DNA of 64,000 nucleotides from Drosophila pseudoobscura (lineage: Eukaryota > Arthropoda > Insecta > Diptera > Drosophilidae). The notes under the pieces were generated by a model. It was not told the origin of the DNA. It did no database searches and saw nothing but the letters and a program-made list of their open reading frames with translations. Position 1 is the first letter of the stretch, and the number at the start of each line of letters is the position of its first letter. Where the stretch lies: contig NC_046683.1 of NCBI RefSeq assembly GCF_009870125.1, positions 28,672,129 to 28,736,128 on the forward strand, read 5' to 3'. Below are positions 20,908-30,881 of this stretch, one piece after another. The translations under genes and the position numbers were made by a program.

Positions 20908-22323
20908 CTAGGCGATTACCCTCGGGTATAGTGACGGGGTGTCAAGTGCGGTGGCTGAAGTTGGTTCCTCTTCTGCTTCTATTATAGGATTTATACATTT
21001 AACCGTGACTCTTTTAGAAGTTTTCGTAAATTTAACAGCTACATAACTTAGTAGTACTAATATAATTATGACAAATGAAATTAGTAGACTTATTTGTAAT
21101 AGGTTACTATATGTGGTGTATTGCATAATTATTTCATTAGTTTGGACATACGACAGTGGTTTTATTTTAGTTATGTTGTTGTTGACATAAACATTCTGGG
21201 CAAAATCTAACATTGTGTTTGATATTGTAAATTCATTTAATTGGATTGAACAGTTGTAGATTTTTATAATGGTATTTCCTTCCGCTATGATTTCTTGGTT
21301 TACACAATTCTGATTTAGCGTTGTTTTTGGAAGATTCCACGTGATTAGTATATTGGGTTTAATAAAGTTTATTTGAAAGTTTTGAAATGTTTTGGAATAT
21401 GGACATTTAGTGGGAGTTTGCATTAAAATTCCTTTTATACAATTGTCATTGGTTTTCAATCTAGTTTCTTTAACAAATACTTCTTCATTTTTTATGTAGT
21501 ACTTGTCGTATGTCATATCTGTTAACATGTTATTTAATTCGTCTTGATACGGAACGATTTTATAGATTGGTACTTTTGTAATGTCTTTGGGAATGTTGGA
21601 AATTATTAGAATTTCGTTGGTATCGGATTTTAGCCATGTGGAGGTTTTTATATTTAGTATTTTCTCAGAATTTATTTGTTCCAGGTAGTCTTGTTTTAAT
21701 AATTTTGGATTAAATATACCGAGCCTAGTTAATTGCATACCTAGTTCTATATCTTCGATATATTCTGTGAAATGTTGTAGATTGAATATCAAAATTTCTA
21801 TTTGTTGATTCCTGTCTTTTTCTTCATTTAGTTTGTTTATAACGTTTATTCCGCTATTAACTGCATCTATTACCAAATTTAGTTCATTCATTTGAATGCT
21901 ATGGCTGGCTAAATTTTCTATTTTTTGTTCCAAATCGACTTTATCTTCCTGATCTAGTGTTCCAAAGAGATATTTGTAGGCTGTTCCTACTATATTGATT
22001 AGGCCTCTTTTATTTCTTTTGGTTATTTTTAGCCCGTTCATTTCTCTTTGCAATTTGTCTACTAGATATTTTATTTGGATTATGTCCTGGAATTTAGTGG
22101 CTTGCCTTAACAAATTTTGGTATAGTTCTTCGGTTTTAGTTACATTAACAGTTAGATAATGGTATTCGTAATTGATAGGTATGTTGATCGATCCAGTTTT
22201 GAATATCATATATCCGTTTTGGGATTTTATAGAATTTATTTCTATGTTTTGGCCCTGTGCCATTACGATGGTAATTATGAGGAAGATGAGGATTTTAATT
22301 GTGTTGAAGTTCGCCGATTCCAT
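20908..22323 (-). CDS. env: Errantivirus envelope glycoprotein
   Basis: This 471-residue frame encodes the membrane fusion protein of errantiviruses, a family related to baculovirus F proteins. A hydrophobic signal peptide is at about residues 9-22. A basic KRNKR cleavage site ends at about residue 106, and a small/hydrophobic segment (GLINIVG) follows as a fusion-peptide candidate. Several N-glycosylation sequons are visible. A membrane anchor (about 410-440, LLISFVIIILVLLSYVAV) and a short cytoplasmic tail end the protein. The start overlaps the end of pol by 29 bp, so expression probably needs a spliced subgenomic RNA. The frame is intact. Confidence 0.9.
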   Translation of the reverse strand: MESANFNTIKILIFLIITIVMAQGQNIEINSIKSQNGYMIFKTGSINIPINYEYHYLTVNVTKTEELYQNLLRQATKFQDIIQIKYLVDKLQREMNGLKITKRNKRGLINIVGTAYKYLFGTLDQEDKVDLEQKIENLASHSIQMNELNLVIDAVNSGINVINKLNEEKDRNQQIEILIFNLQHFTEYIEDIELGMQLTRLGIFNPKLLKQDYLEQINSEKILNIKTSTWLKSDTNEILIISNIPKDITKVPIYKIVPYQDELNNMLTDMTYDKYYIKNEEVFVKETRLKTNDNCIKGILMQTPTKCPYSKTFQNFQINFIKPNILITWNLPKTTLNQNCVNQEIIAEGNTIIKIYNCSIQLNEFTISNTMLDFAQNVYVNNNITKIKPLSYVQTNEIIMQYTTYSNLLQISLLISFVIIILVLLSYVAVKFTKTSKRVTVKCINPIIEAEEEPTSATALDTPSLYPRVIA

Positions 22324-25300
22324 TAACTTCCTCGGTTTCTCTGGAATTATTATATTTGCTTCTATTAGATTTCTTCTTTTTCTTGAATTTTGATTTATAA
22401 TGAGTTATTTTCCTACCCCTATTCTTTTCTTCATAATGTTTTTCGTCTACCTGTCTAATTTCACCCGTCCTTTTGAAAGGATTTGTTACCTTAGACTTAA
22501 CTAGAGGTGATAGTTTATAGCGGGTATCTACTTCATACTCTATGCGGTTTTTATTTAATTGAGTGATTTTATTCACTTTATTTAGTTGTGTGTCATAATC
22601 AGGTGAGCCTGCATAAATGAATATATCAGCTGGTGTCCTATTTGTGGTATTATGTTTGGTTTTATGATTATAAGTATAAAGAATTAATTCAAACTTCGTG
22701 AATCTATCTTCTGTGTTATCCTCGCTAGATATTATTCTTAATTTTTCATTTACTGTTTTATGAAATCTTTCAACGTCAGATATTCCATTTTTGCTGGAAG
22801 TGATCTCTATTTTGACGTTTTCCGCATTCAGCCATGCTTGCAATGCTGTGCACATAAAAGCTGAATCTTTATCGGCTTTGATTTCAATTGGTTTGCCCAT
22901 CTCGTTAAAAACTTTCATGATGGCTCTTTTTGCTTCTAACCAGTCACGACTTTTTACTTCTACAAGAGTGGCAAACTTCGAGTATACGTCAATACATGAT
23001 AGGAACTGTTGGTTACCAACCATATAGAAATCCATGACGTATTTCTCTCTGATGTTCAGTATTTCCGGTGTAGTTTCGAATGCCAACTTCGTATTTCTAT
23101 GCTCTGTTTTGGCAATATTACAAGTAGGACATTCGTTTATGATGTTTTGGATTAGTTTTTGATAATCCGGGTAATAGTATTTTCCCCTAAACCAATTGAC
23201 GGTTTTCTCTATCCCTGGACGGAGTAAGCCTTTATTATTCTTTAATATGGTTTCTTTAAATTCAGCGTAATTCTGAATATCTAGGAGTTTCGTGCTTGAT
23301 TTAATAGCTTTGGTTATATTGTTAGAATTAATGATTTCTAAATAGGCTTTTTGGAATGGAGGAAAATCTGTTTCGTTATGGAAATATAATGCGCTCATTT
23401 TGGTGCATAGATATTCCTTTATTATATCCTTCGCTAAGGTGTTAGTCATTTCCTTATACGTGATCTTGATGATTAGCTTGTGAAAATAACGAATTGTTTC
23501 TACCTTATCTTCATAGCCTTTTATTAGCTCAATTTGCCGATTGTAATAGTTAATTGGTCTTTCCGTGATAGCAATGTGATTTAGATTGTCTTCCTGTGCG
23601 CTATGTACAGTTGCACCAACGCTATTGGAAGCTTCTCCCAGGAGATTTTCATTAATCCTTACCCTTGATAAGGCATCAGCTACATAATTTTCTTTGCCTG
23701 GTAGATATTTCATTTTAAAATCAAACTCATTCAGTTTTATTTTCCACCTTTGTAATTTCATATTTGGCTCCTTGAGGTTGTTCAACCAAATCAAGGGTTT
23801 ATGATCGCTTTGTATCTCGAATGTTCTACCGAACAGGTATGAACGGAAATACTTGGTTGCCCATACGATCGCTAATAATTCCTTTTCGATGGCTGAATAG
23901 TTTATTTCATGTTCATTTAGGGTTCTGCTAGCGTAGCAGATCGGTTTGTGTTCTTGTGACAAAACCGCTCCCAATGCTATGTTACTAGCGTCGGTTGTTA
24001 CCGTGAACATTTTGTCAAAGTCTGGGAACGCAAGGATAGGGTCTGAGGTGATGAGTACTTTTAGTCTCTCAAATGCCTCGACGTACTTTTCTTCCTTGGG
24101 GTCTATGACAGCTCCTTTCTTTAGTTTGAGTGTCATGGGTTTTGCTATGTTTGCAAAATTAGGAATGAATTTCCTGTAGAACCCGCACAGACCTAAGAAT
24201 GACTTTATTTGTTTAGTCGTTTCTGGTATTGGAAATTTGACAATGGCAGAGATTTTGCCTGGATTTGGTACTATTCCTTCAGTAGTGACTACATGACCTA
24301 GGAATTCAGTTTCCTTTTTCATGAATTCACATTTATCCATTTGTAGCTTCAAGTTGGCGTCTCTCAACTTTCCAAATACTCTCCTTAGTGACAACAAGTG
24401 TTCTTCCAATGAAGTGGAAAATATAATGATGTCATCTAAGTATACAAAGCAATCTTTGAAGATTAACTCTTCTAGCAGATTGTTCATACATCTTTGGAAG
24501 GTAGCTGGGGCAGTGGTTAGCCCAAAGGGCATACGAGTGAACTCGTAATGTCCATGCTTAGTGGAGAACGCAGTTTTGGGGATTGAGCTAGGTTCCATGG
24601 GTATTTGATGGAAACCTTTTGCTAAATCGATTGTCGTAAAATACTGACATTTACCTAGTTTGTCTAGAATTTCATCCATTCTTGGAATTGGGAATTTGTC
24701 CTTAACTGTTATTTCATTTAGACTTCTATAGTCTACTACCATTCGATATTTTTGCTTTCCTGAAGCATCTATCTTCTTCGGAATCATAGATATGGGCGAG
24801 CAGTAAGGAGAATTCGACTTTCGAATTATTCCCTGCCTGATCATATCTTTGATTTGCTGGTTTACCTCCTGATCATGTATCTGGGCATATTTGTATGGTC
24901 GTCTGTAGACCGGGTCTTCATGTTGAGTTTTGATCTCGTGCTTGATTGTACTTGTGAAAGTCAAATTGTCACCTTCTCTGTACTGCACATCCTTAAACTC
25001 ATATAAGACCTTCTTTAACTCTTCCCTCTCTTCGTCGTTTAAGTGTTCCAATCTTAATTGATTACATTCCCTTAATTCACTGTCTAGAGCGGAAGCGAAG
25101 TATTGATCTCCCTCTGGAGATGGGTCAAGGCACTTAGGTGCGATCTTCTCTTCTTTTGTAGAGGGATCAGTGCACTTCTGTGCGGTCTTGCCGGCTTCAA
25201 TAGCTTCTCCACTCTGAATGATTGGGTACGACCTAGCTCCTAGTGTTACAGTGTCATTTCTGTAATCGATGACGGCTTTACTTGCCATCAAGTATTCTCT

Positions 25301-25585
25301 TCCTAATAAAATATCATAATTTTCGGAAAAGTTATGTATGTAGAACTTTTGTTCGGACGGACATGTTTTGTTCGCATTCCTCATTATACTCTTAGTTAAA
25401 CGGACAGGTCCATTGATGGTATGGACCGTAAGGTTATCGTCTTTTATCTCGGAATCTGTGTAATTTTCTTTCATGATGTTGATCGATGATCCCGAGTCAG
25501 CGATACACCTTAATATTCTTTTATTAATGGTAATGTTTATATAGGGTCCTCCTCGGTTTCTTCCGAGGCGGCTTGATGAAAATTT
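22295..25585 (-). CDS. pol: Errantivirus pol: protease, reverse transcriptase, RNase H, integrase
   Basis: The frame is open from the gag overlap (first Met at 25474, 1059 residues from there). In order it encodes a protease with Ala-Asp-Ser-Gly-Ser just before that Met; an RT with VDYRSLNEITVKDKFP and the catalytic YLDD (codons at about 24431-24442); an RNase H with TDAS and SDHKPLIW; and an integrase with a CPTC zinc motif, then Asp in VMDFYMV, Asp in KADKDSAF and Glu in ISDVERFHKT, the DDE set. A basic tail ends the protein. It lies -1 relative to gag. No lesion is visible, so an active enzyme is plausible. Confidence 0.94.
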   Translation of the reverse strand, partial: KFSSSRLGRNRGGPYINITINKRILRCIADSGSSINIMKENYTDSEIKDDNLTVHTINGPVRLTKSIMRNANKTCPSEQKFYIHNFSENYDILLGREYLMASKAVIDYRNDTVTLGARSYPIIQSGEAIEAGKTAQKCTDPSTKEEKIAPKCLDPSPEGDQYFASALDSELRECNQLRLEHLNDEEREELKKVLYEFKDVQYREGDNLTFTSTIKHEIKTQHEDPVYRRPYKYAQIHDQEVNQQIKDMIRQGIIRKSNSPYCSPISMIPKKIDASGKQKYRMVVDYRSLNEITVKDKFPIPRMDEILDKLGKCQYFTTIDLAKGFHQIPMEPSSIPKTAFSTKHGHYEFTRMPFGLTTAPATFQRCMNNLLEELIFKDCFVYLDDIIIFSTSLEEHLLSLRRVFGKLRDANLKLQMDKCEFMKKETEFLGHVVTTEGIVPNPGKISAIVKFPIPETTKQIKSFLGLCGFYRKFIPNFANIAKPMTLKLKKGAVIDPKEEKYVEAFERLKVLITSDPILAFPDFDKMFTVTTDASNIALGAVLSQEHKPICYASRTLNEHEINYSAIEKELLAIVWATKYFRSYLFGRTFEIQSDHKPLIWLNNLKEPNMKLQRWKIKLNEFDFKMKYLPGKENYVADALSRVRINENLLGEASNSVGATVHSAQEDNLNHIAITERPINYYNRQIELIKGYEDKVETIRYFHKLIIKITYKEMTNTLAKDIIKEYLCTKMSALYFHNETDFPPFQKAYLEIINSNNITKAIKSSTKLLDIQNYAEFKETILKNNKGLLRPGIEKTVNWFRGKYYYPDYQKLIQNIINECPTCNIAKTEHRNTKLAFETTPEILNIREKYVMDFYMVGNQQFLSCIDVYSKFATLVEVKSRDWLEAKRAIMKVFNEMGKPIEIKADKDSAFMCTALQAWLNAENVKIEITSSKNGISDVERFHKTVNEKLRIISSEDNTEDRFTKFELILYTYNHKTKHNTTNRTPADIFIYAGSPDYDTQLNKVNKITQLNKNRIEYEVDTRYKLSPLVKSKVTNPFKRTGEIRQVDEKHYEEKNRGRKITHYKSKFKKKKKSNRSKYNNSRETEEVNGIGELQHN

Positions 25586-26493
25586 ACGTCCATCTTCGTT
25601 TGGCCACTCTGGCTCTCCCTCCCTCTTTTAGTAGGTTGGTTGGGTCCACTCCCACTAGCTTGGTTTTGAAATATTTGCTGATTGAATGGATTCTGAGCCC
25701 TACCTTGATTCAAGGAATTTTTGAACTCATTGTATAATCCAGGCTTTTGGGAATTTTGATTTTGATTTGTTCGATTCGTCTGACCTGTTCCAGATGAACT
25801 CTGAGTTTGATTGTGATAGTTAGTAGTATTATAATTTGGATAATAGTTTCCAACATTCTTTCGATTTGATTGAGACGATTTCGATTGATCTTTATTTGTA
25901 CCTGAATCTGTTGTACTAGATTCGTACAATCCTTCTTCTTGTGCTGCCTTCTTAAGATTAGACAATGTGGTAATATCTTTTTTTGCTAAGGTCATGAACA
26001 TTCTGTCAGGAAGTTTTCGAGTAATGACATCTTTAATTGTGTTGTTCAAAGCGTTTTTATAAATGACATTATTTTCTGGTATGTTTTCTAAGTTTAGCTT
26101 ATTGTTTATTAATAATGCTTTTATCTCTAATTCTTCTATAAACTTACGAAGACTGCCGTTGAATCTGGTGGTGTATAGTTGTCGTAAGAGTTCTTCATAT
26201 GGTGTGTGATTTTTGAACTCGTTGATCAGCGCCGTCTTCAGTTCGAGCCACGTGTTGGGTTGTATCATTTGCGATATGCGTTGTGCCTCTCCTGACAGTT
26301 GGATCTCGGTCGCTCCAAATAGGATCCTTTGTTGGCGAAGATCTTCAGTTGGATATAATCCGCATACATATTCGATTCGTTTGATAAATGAGCTTAGCTG
26401 TCCAGATGAACCGTCATAGGCAGGTATTTGTCGGATCGACAGCAGTGCCTGGTTCAAGTGGATTTCGCTCAATGATAGTGGTGGTAACGCCAT
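25537..26493 (-). CDS. gag: Errantivirus Gag
   Basis: This 318-residue frame precedes pol on the minus strand. It encodes the structural capsid polyprotein. The N-terminal two-thirds resemble the retrotransposon capsid fold (for example the FKNHTPYEELLRQLYTTRF region). Residues 200-290 are very rich in Asn, Gln and Ser. No CCHC zinc knuckle is seen, as in 17.6-like elements. It ends Glu-Glu-Asp-Pro-Ile at 25537, about 40 bases after a likely frameshift site. Confidence 0.9.
   Translation of the reverse strand: MALPPLSLSEIHLNQALLSIRQIPAYDGSSGQLSSFIKRIEYVCGLYPTEDLRQQRILFGATEIQLSGEAQRISQMIQPNTWLELKTALINEFKNHTPYEELLRQLYTTRFNGSLRKFIEELEIKALLINNKLNLENIPENNVIYKNALNNTIKDVITRKLPDRMFMTLAKKDITTLSNLKKAAQEEGLYESSTTDSGTNKDQSKSSQSNRKNVGNYYPNYNTTNYHNQTQSSSGTGQTNRTNQNQNSQKPGLYNEFKNSLNQGRAQNPFNQQIFQNQASGSGPNQPTKRGRESQSGQTKMDVNFHQAASEETEEDPI
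25579..25585 (-). promoter_or_regulatory. Candidate -1 ribosomal frameshift site between gag and pol
   Basis: On the coding strand the heptamer A-AAT-TTT lies in the gag frame with the X-XXY-YYZ pattern, upstream of the gag stop. The pol frame (-1) is open from here on. I did not fold the downstream structure. Confidence 0.55.
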
Positions 26494-26780
26494 GTTGTTG
26501 GTGTTGATTGGGTTTTGTTTTGTTGTAGTTTTTAACTTTATTTTGGTTCACTTGTAAGTTTTTTTGATTTTGTATTAAGTGTTTCACTGTCCTTGGTGAT
26601 TCACTATCTCCGCTTACTTCAGTTCACTTAAATTAGTTTTGCAAATCGTATGTGCTTGCAGCACATAGGTTCTTTGGCGGATTTCACAATTTTATTAACA
26701 ATTCCGGGATTACGTGATCACAGTAATTATAAATTACACAAGCTGACCATTACCGAAATATAGGTGTTAATTTTAAACGA

Positions 26781-26798
26781 AATCCTACCGACTGCGCC
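26781..26798 (-). promoter_or_regulatory. Primer-binding site of the errantivirus
   Basis: Immediately inside the 5' LTR the minus strand reads GGCGCAGTCGGTAGGATT, complementary to the 3' end of the tRNA-Ser used by 17.6/297-type elements. About 280 bp of untranslated leader separates it from gag. Confidence 0.75.
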
Positions 26799-27393
26799 AG
26801 TTAAATATCCGCAACTCGATTTTAAGTTTTTTAACAAAGACTTTTATTTTACAACTTAAATATCTTTATGTCACAAGATTTAAATGAATTCCCCGACTTG
26901 ACTTTCGGTCTGCTGGTCTCAAACGGAACTCATCTCTCTGCTGCTGGCTAGTTTCCATGAGCCCTTCTCTTGGAACTCCCGACTCTGGCTTCGGGCGTTG
27001 CTTTCCTCGGCTGCATCTTCGTGTCGGTGGCGTACGTGCCTGGATCGATATTTGGGGATGCGTCGGCTTTGATGAAAGGCATCCACTGCTGGCGATCGGT
27101 GTTGCATTACATGACGGAGCTAGGAATGTGATACTCCTTGGTTTTATGTCTAGCTTTGATTGGTCCTCATGAGTGGCGTGATTCTAAAGAATCGATTTCT
27201 CGAGAGTGGCGTGATTCTAATGTTGCTGAAACAATGTGGTCCATTGTTTATATTATGGGGGGCCCTAGCTTGGAGTATGGGAAGAAACAGTTATTGATTC
27301 TTGAGTGGGGTCCTGTTACTTGTGTGGATGGGGTGGATGAATTGTACATAAACATAATGTGTATGGGATGTGGGGAATTATGGATATGTCACT
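26799..27393 (-). repeat. Errantivirus 5' LTR
   Basis: It is 595 bp and matches 20288-20880 apart from two single-base insertions (GGGGGGCCC against GGGGGCC). It should contain the promoter. Confidence 0.93.
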
Positions 27394-27635
27394 ATATATA
27401 TGTTTAATATATTATTATATAGTTAACAATTTAAATAAAAAATTTCGCAATCCAAAAATTACTACATAAAATGTAAATAGGATAATTTTTAATAATTTAT
27501 CTAACATTTCTTTTATTTATATATATATATATATATGTTTATTAAATTATTATATATTTATATATAGTTGATGATTTATATAACATATATATATATATAT
27601 AGAAAAAAAAATTATTTAATTATTTTTTTTTACTG
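27394..27635. other. Control-region remnant right of the errantivirus, up to the NUMT edge
   Basis: It is A+T-rich with TATATATATA runs (27520-27536, 27587-27601) and begins with the ATAT target duplicate. No tRNA-Ile follows. Composition changes sharply after AAAAAAAG at about 27636. I see no gene. Confidence 0.7.
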
Positions 27636-28578
27636 AAAAAAAGTACACATCGAGCTGGCAAACTCCCTGTCAACAGACGCCTTCATGCTAACATTGGAAA
27701 TGTTCGTAGCCCGTCGAGGAGTCCCCAAGAGAATGGTGTCGGACAACGGGACGAGCTTCCGAGGAGCCAGCCGCTTACTACGAGAAGAAATTGAAAGAAT
27801 TCTACCGAACGAACTGGAAACCAAGTACCCGCAAATAGAATGGTCCTTCATACCCCCAGGAGCACCCCACATGGGAGGTGCGTGGGAAAGAATGATCAGA
27901 TCGGTGAAATCCATACTAGCCGAAATATTAGAGGAGACGCACGTACAAGAACCAGTGCTGAGAACAGCACTAGCAAAGATAGAAAATATGCTGAATTCCC
28001 GACCCCTGACTTACGTGCCGTTGGAGTGTCCGGAAGCCGACATACTTACACCGAATCACTTTCTGAGAGCAGAGACCAGCTCGATGGCAGCAAAGAGCGA
28101 CAGCAGCGCAATAGGAGCTATGCTGGGTAAGAGTTTTCGCATTGCAGGGCAGATCGTGGACAGCTTCAGAAAACGATGGCTGAAGGAGTACCTACCGTGC
28201 CTGACGACACGAACCAAATGGCATGGACCCCCAACCAACCCTATCCAACTCGGAGACGTCGTGGTTCTAGCGGACGAAACAAGCCCCAAGGTGCAGTGGA
28301 GGAAAGGCGTCATCATGGACCTTCGAGTAGCCAAGGACGGGATCGCCCGAAGCGCGGTGATCCGCACTGCATCTGGACTGCTAACTCGGCCAATAGTTAA
28401 ACTGGCCAAGTTAGACGTGAGGACAACGAACCCACTAATGGATCAAGGCGTAACCAGAAGTTTGGCAAACATCACGACAAGCGACGAAGTTTGCGAAGGG
28501 GGGAATGTTACGGCAGAAACCGCAGCGGCAGCTCTAAATATCACTGCGCCTAACAGTCCTGAATATCACTGCGCCTAA
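27636..28578 (+). pseudogene. BEL/Pao retrotransposon integrase, 5'-truncated
   Basis: The open frame starts abruptly at the NUMT junction (Val-His-Ile-Glu-Leu-Ala) and runs to a stop at 28578. It carries the second catalytic Asp (SDNGTSFRG) and the Glu (GGAWERMIRSVK) of the integrase DDE triad, then the BEL-type C-terminal region (LNSRPLTYV; DILTPNHFL; GDVVVLADE). The first Asp and all upstream domains are absent. The frame runs into the adjoining LTR. It belongs to a different BEL family from the copies at 39-54 kb. Confidence 0.88.
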
Positions 28579-28889
28579 CAGCCCTGAATATCACTGCGTT
28601 AACATCACAAACATTAACAGCGCTGAGCAAAGGGTTAATTAGGGAGAACGGCAGATAAAGGCAGGAAAAAGGAAGAACGAAAACAAAGGCAGCGGAAAAA
28701 ACACTGAAGCGGTACAAGTTTTTTAGCGCTAGCTCTCGTAGTTTAACACCCGCCCGACATTGTAAATGAATAAATGAAACAAATAAAACCGATTTGAAGA
28801 ACAAAACCACGGGAGGCCTATTGAACACGAGAGGCTTATCAAACGTACGGCCCCAGATTTGGAGGCGTTGCCCGGCGCGGCCATAACAA
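28506..28889 (+). repeat. BEL/Pao 3' LTR (right end approximate)
   Basis: A purine-rich GCGAAGGGGGGAA precedes TGTTACGGCAG, the expected PPT/LTR arrangement. A polyadenylation-like AATAAATGAAACAAATAAA is at about 28768-28786. No second LTR is in the window, so the right end is estimated where CR1-like sequence begins. Confidence 0.6.
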
Positions 28890-29393
28890 TACATAAGTAA
28901 TTTGAGTATTTTTACATACATTCAGCGTGTTTTAGTTGTAAAAGTCTATAGAATCTATTATGGATTTGATCGATGCATAAAAAGGTTCGAAAAGGGCGCC
29001 AACACGACACGTATTACAAAATGATAGCGAGGATGGGTGTGCGGACGTTCTACGCTTACTGTTTACGAAGCAGTAAAACTGTTTAGGGTCCTGAGAAAAA
29101 CGTATCCTGCAACGAGATAGGTAGTTCTTATAGCATTGAGCATTAAGAACTGAAAAGTTTGACCGAGCTATTACATAACGAGAGTGAGAAGTAGGAGAAC
29201 CCACTTCTTGAACTTTTTTATAAAGTCTTGATTTTAAGTTTTTTAGACTGGATAACTCTTTGGTAAACCAATGGGGTTTTCCAGATCTAATCGGGCAAGA
29301 AAGCGGGACACAAGAATCAAAAAATGTGCCAAGAGCATTGTAAAAAATGTTTATGCCTTTTGTGACATCAGTGCACAAGTACAAAGCGGACCA
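28890..29393 (-). pseudogene. CR1-type non-LTR element copy A, ORF2 middle fragment (3' truncated)
   Basis: The minus strand reads from Tyr-Leu-Cys-Thr-Asp-Val, the continuation of the endonuclease-RT linker found intact at 61070-61714, through GKPHWFTKELSSLKNLKSRL to about 28932. The upstream part lies at 34756 onward, beyond an I-like insertion. Downstream RT motifs are missing because the element ends near the BEL LTR. Confidence 0.8.
29381..29393. repeat. Target-site duplication of the I-like element, left copy
   Basis: ACAAAGCGGACCA is repeated exactly at 34756-34768. It marks the precise edges of the insertion within the CR1-type ORF2. Confidence 0.88.
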
Positions 29394-29570
29394 CAGTCAC
29401 AAAACTACTCTCATAGAGATCGAACGTGCCTACGCTAACTAAAAGCTCATCGCAAAACCTTGCACAAAGCAGAATCACCAACAACTACCAACAATTATAA
29501 CTAGAACAGTAACAAACACAAATATTCAATTAAGTGACAACCTAACGGAATCAAAACCAGAGGCGCCGTA

Positions 29571-30818
29571 ATGGGGGACCCCCCAGATCGAGGGCCTAGT
29601 CTCTCTCCCCAAACTGAAACCCTTCTACAAACACCTGGACCGAAATTCGTCAACATCTCGAGAACAGATCCCAACAAAGACCTCAACTTGGTATCCCCCT
29701 TTCTCATAAAAAAACAAGTTGACTACACCTGTGGAGGTGAAGTCGAAATGTGCAAAAAAATAAGAAACGGAACAATTTTGATAAAGACGAAAACAAACAT
29801 ACAAGCGAAAAAACTAATACACCTAAAATCTCTTGCAAGCGACATCAACGTCAACGTCACAATACACAACTCTCTTAACTACTCAAAGGGCGTCGTTTAC
29901 TCTAACGATTTAAGAGGCATTGATGAAGACGAAATCCAATTAGAACTTGCGCACCAACAGGTCTCCGAAGTAAAGAAAATTTTGAAAAGAGAAAACGGAT
30001 CTCTTAAAGAGACTGGCGTCTGCATATTAACATTCAACCTACTAACCCTACCGGAGTACATAATGATTGGATACCAAAGAGCACAAATCAGACAATATAT
30101 ACCACTTCCAATGAAATGCAACAATTGCTTCCAGTTTGGACACCTCCAAAAATTCTGCAAAAACAAAAAACTTTGCTTCAATTGCGGAGAGGACTTTCAC
30201 ATTGACACGACCACACAAGAGAAATGTAACAAAACCCAGCACTGCATTAACTGCAATAACGACCAGCACTCTTCGAACCCACATAACTCCACCAGCAAAA
30301 AATGCCCTATCTTTATCACTCAATACGAACTCCAAGCAATTAAAACCACGAACAAATGCGACAACAAAACAGCCCTCTCAATACTACGGACACGGAACAC
30401 AGATAATACACCCCACTTATTCTCTTCAGTCACCAAAACCACACAGGCCTCTACGCATTCCCAACAACAATACACAGCATCACAACAACAACACACAACA
30501 CCACAACAACAACACACAGCATCACAAAAACAACAACACCCCCAGCAAGCATCCACATCCAAACGCCAAACTGTATCGTACTCTGATATCGACTCAGAAA
30601 TAGACAGTAAGATAAACACCCTATCAAATTCCCATAAAAACAGCACAACCTCTAACATTGTAAAAATTCTACCACTAACTACCTCTAAGCGCAGACTAGC
30701 AGCAATTAAGGCTGCGGACAAATTAAAAAGCTCAAGCAGCAAAAAAACAAGACAGAAGAACCCCAATACTGACGCCTTGAGTAGCAACAACTGCTCAATG
30801 GAAATAGAATCCGACTAA
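29571..30818 (+). CDS. I-like element ORF1 (nucleic-acid-binding Gag-like protein)
   Basis: This 415-residue protein would package element RNA into particles. Three CCHC-type zinc knuckles follow one another at about residues 183-245: CNNCFQFGHLQKFC, CFNCGEDFHID-KC, and CINCNNDQHSS-KC. The N-terminal half has the RRM-like features of I-clade ORF1 proteins. The C-terminal part is a low-complexity Gln/His/Thr/Ser stretch (about 290-330), then a Lys-rich tail. ORF2 starts 63 bp after its stop. No lesion is visible. Confidence 0.9.
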   Translation: MGDPPDRGPSLSPQTETLLQTPGPKFVNISRTDPNKDLNLVSPFLIKKQVDYTCGGEVEMCKKIRNGTILIKTKTNIQAKKLIHLKSLASDINVNVTIHNSLNYSKGVVYSNDLRGIDEDEIQLELAHQQVSEVKKILKRENGSLKETGVCILTFNLLTLPEYIMIGYQRAQIRQYIPLPMKCNNCFQFGHLQKFCKNKKLCFNCGEDFHIDTTTQEKCNKTQHCINCNNDQHSSNPHNSTSKKCPIFITQYELQAIKTTNKCDNKTALSILRTRNTDNTPHLFSSVTKTTQASTHSQQQYTASQQQHTTPQQQHTASQKQQHPQQASTSKRQTVSYSDIDSEIDSKINTLSNSHKNSTTSNIVKILPLTTSKRRLAAIKAADKLKSSSSKKTRQKNPNTDALSSNNCSMEIESD

Positions 30819-30881
30819 AACTAACAGATCAAGTAAAAACAACCCAAATAACCAGCACTCAAGAGATAAAAACTCAAAAAA

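Larger units (their letters stand above)
20288..27393 (-). mobile_element. Complete errantivirus (Gypsy superfamily, 17.6/297-like) on the minus strand
   Basis: The 7.1-kb provirus has LTRs at 20288-20880 and 26799-27393 that differ by only two 1-bp indels near 20748/27259. The target duplication is ATAT (20284-20287 and 27394-27397). The LTR begins AGTGAC and ends AACT on the coding strand. The primer-binding site GGCGCAGTCGGTAGG fits the tRNA-Ser primer used by the 17.6/297 group. gag, pol and env are all open. Near-identical LTRs show recent insertion into the NUMT control region. Confidence 0.95.

Noticed and set aside
30136..30790. Alternative-frame ORFs across I-like ORF1 (for example 155-156 codons on each strand)
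   Set aside because: They arise from the low-complexity CAACAA repeat in ORF1 and show no domain.
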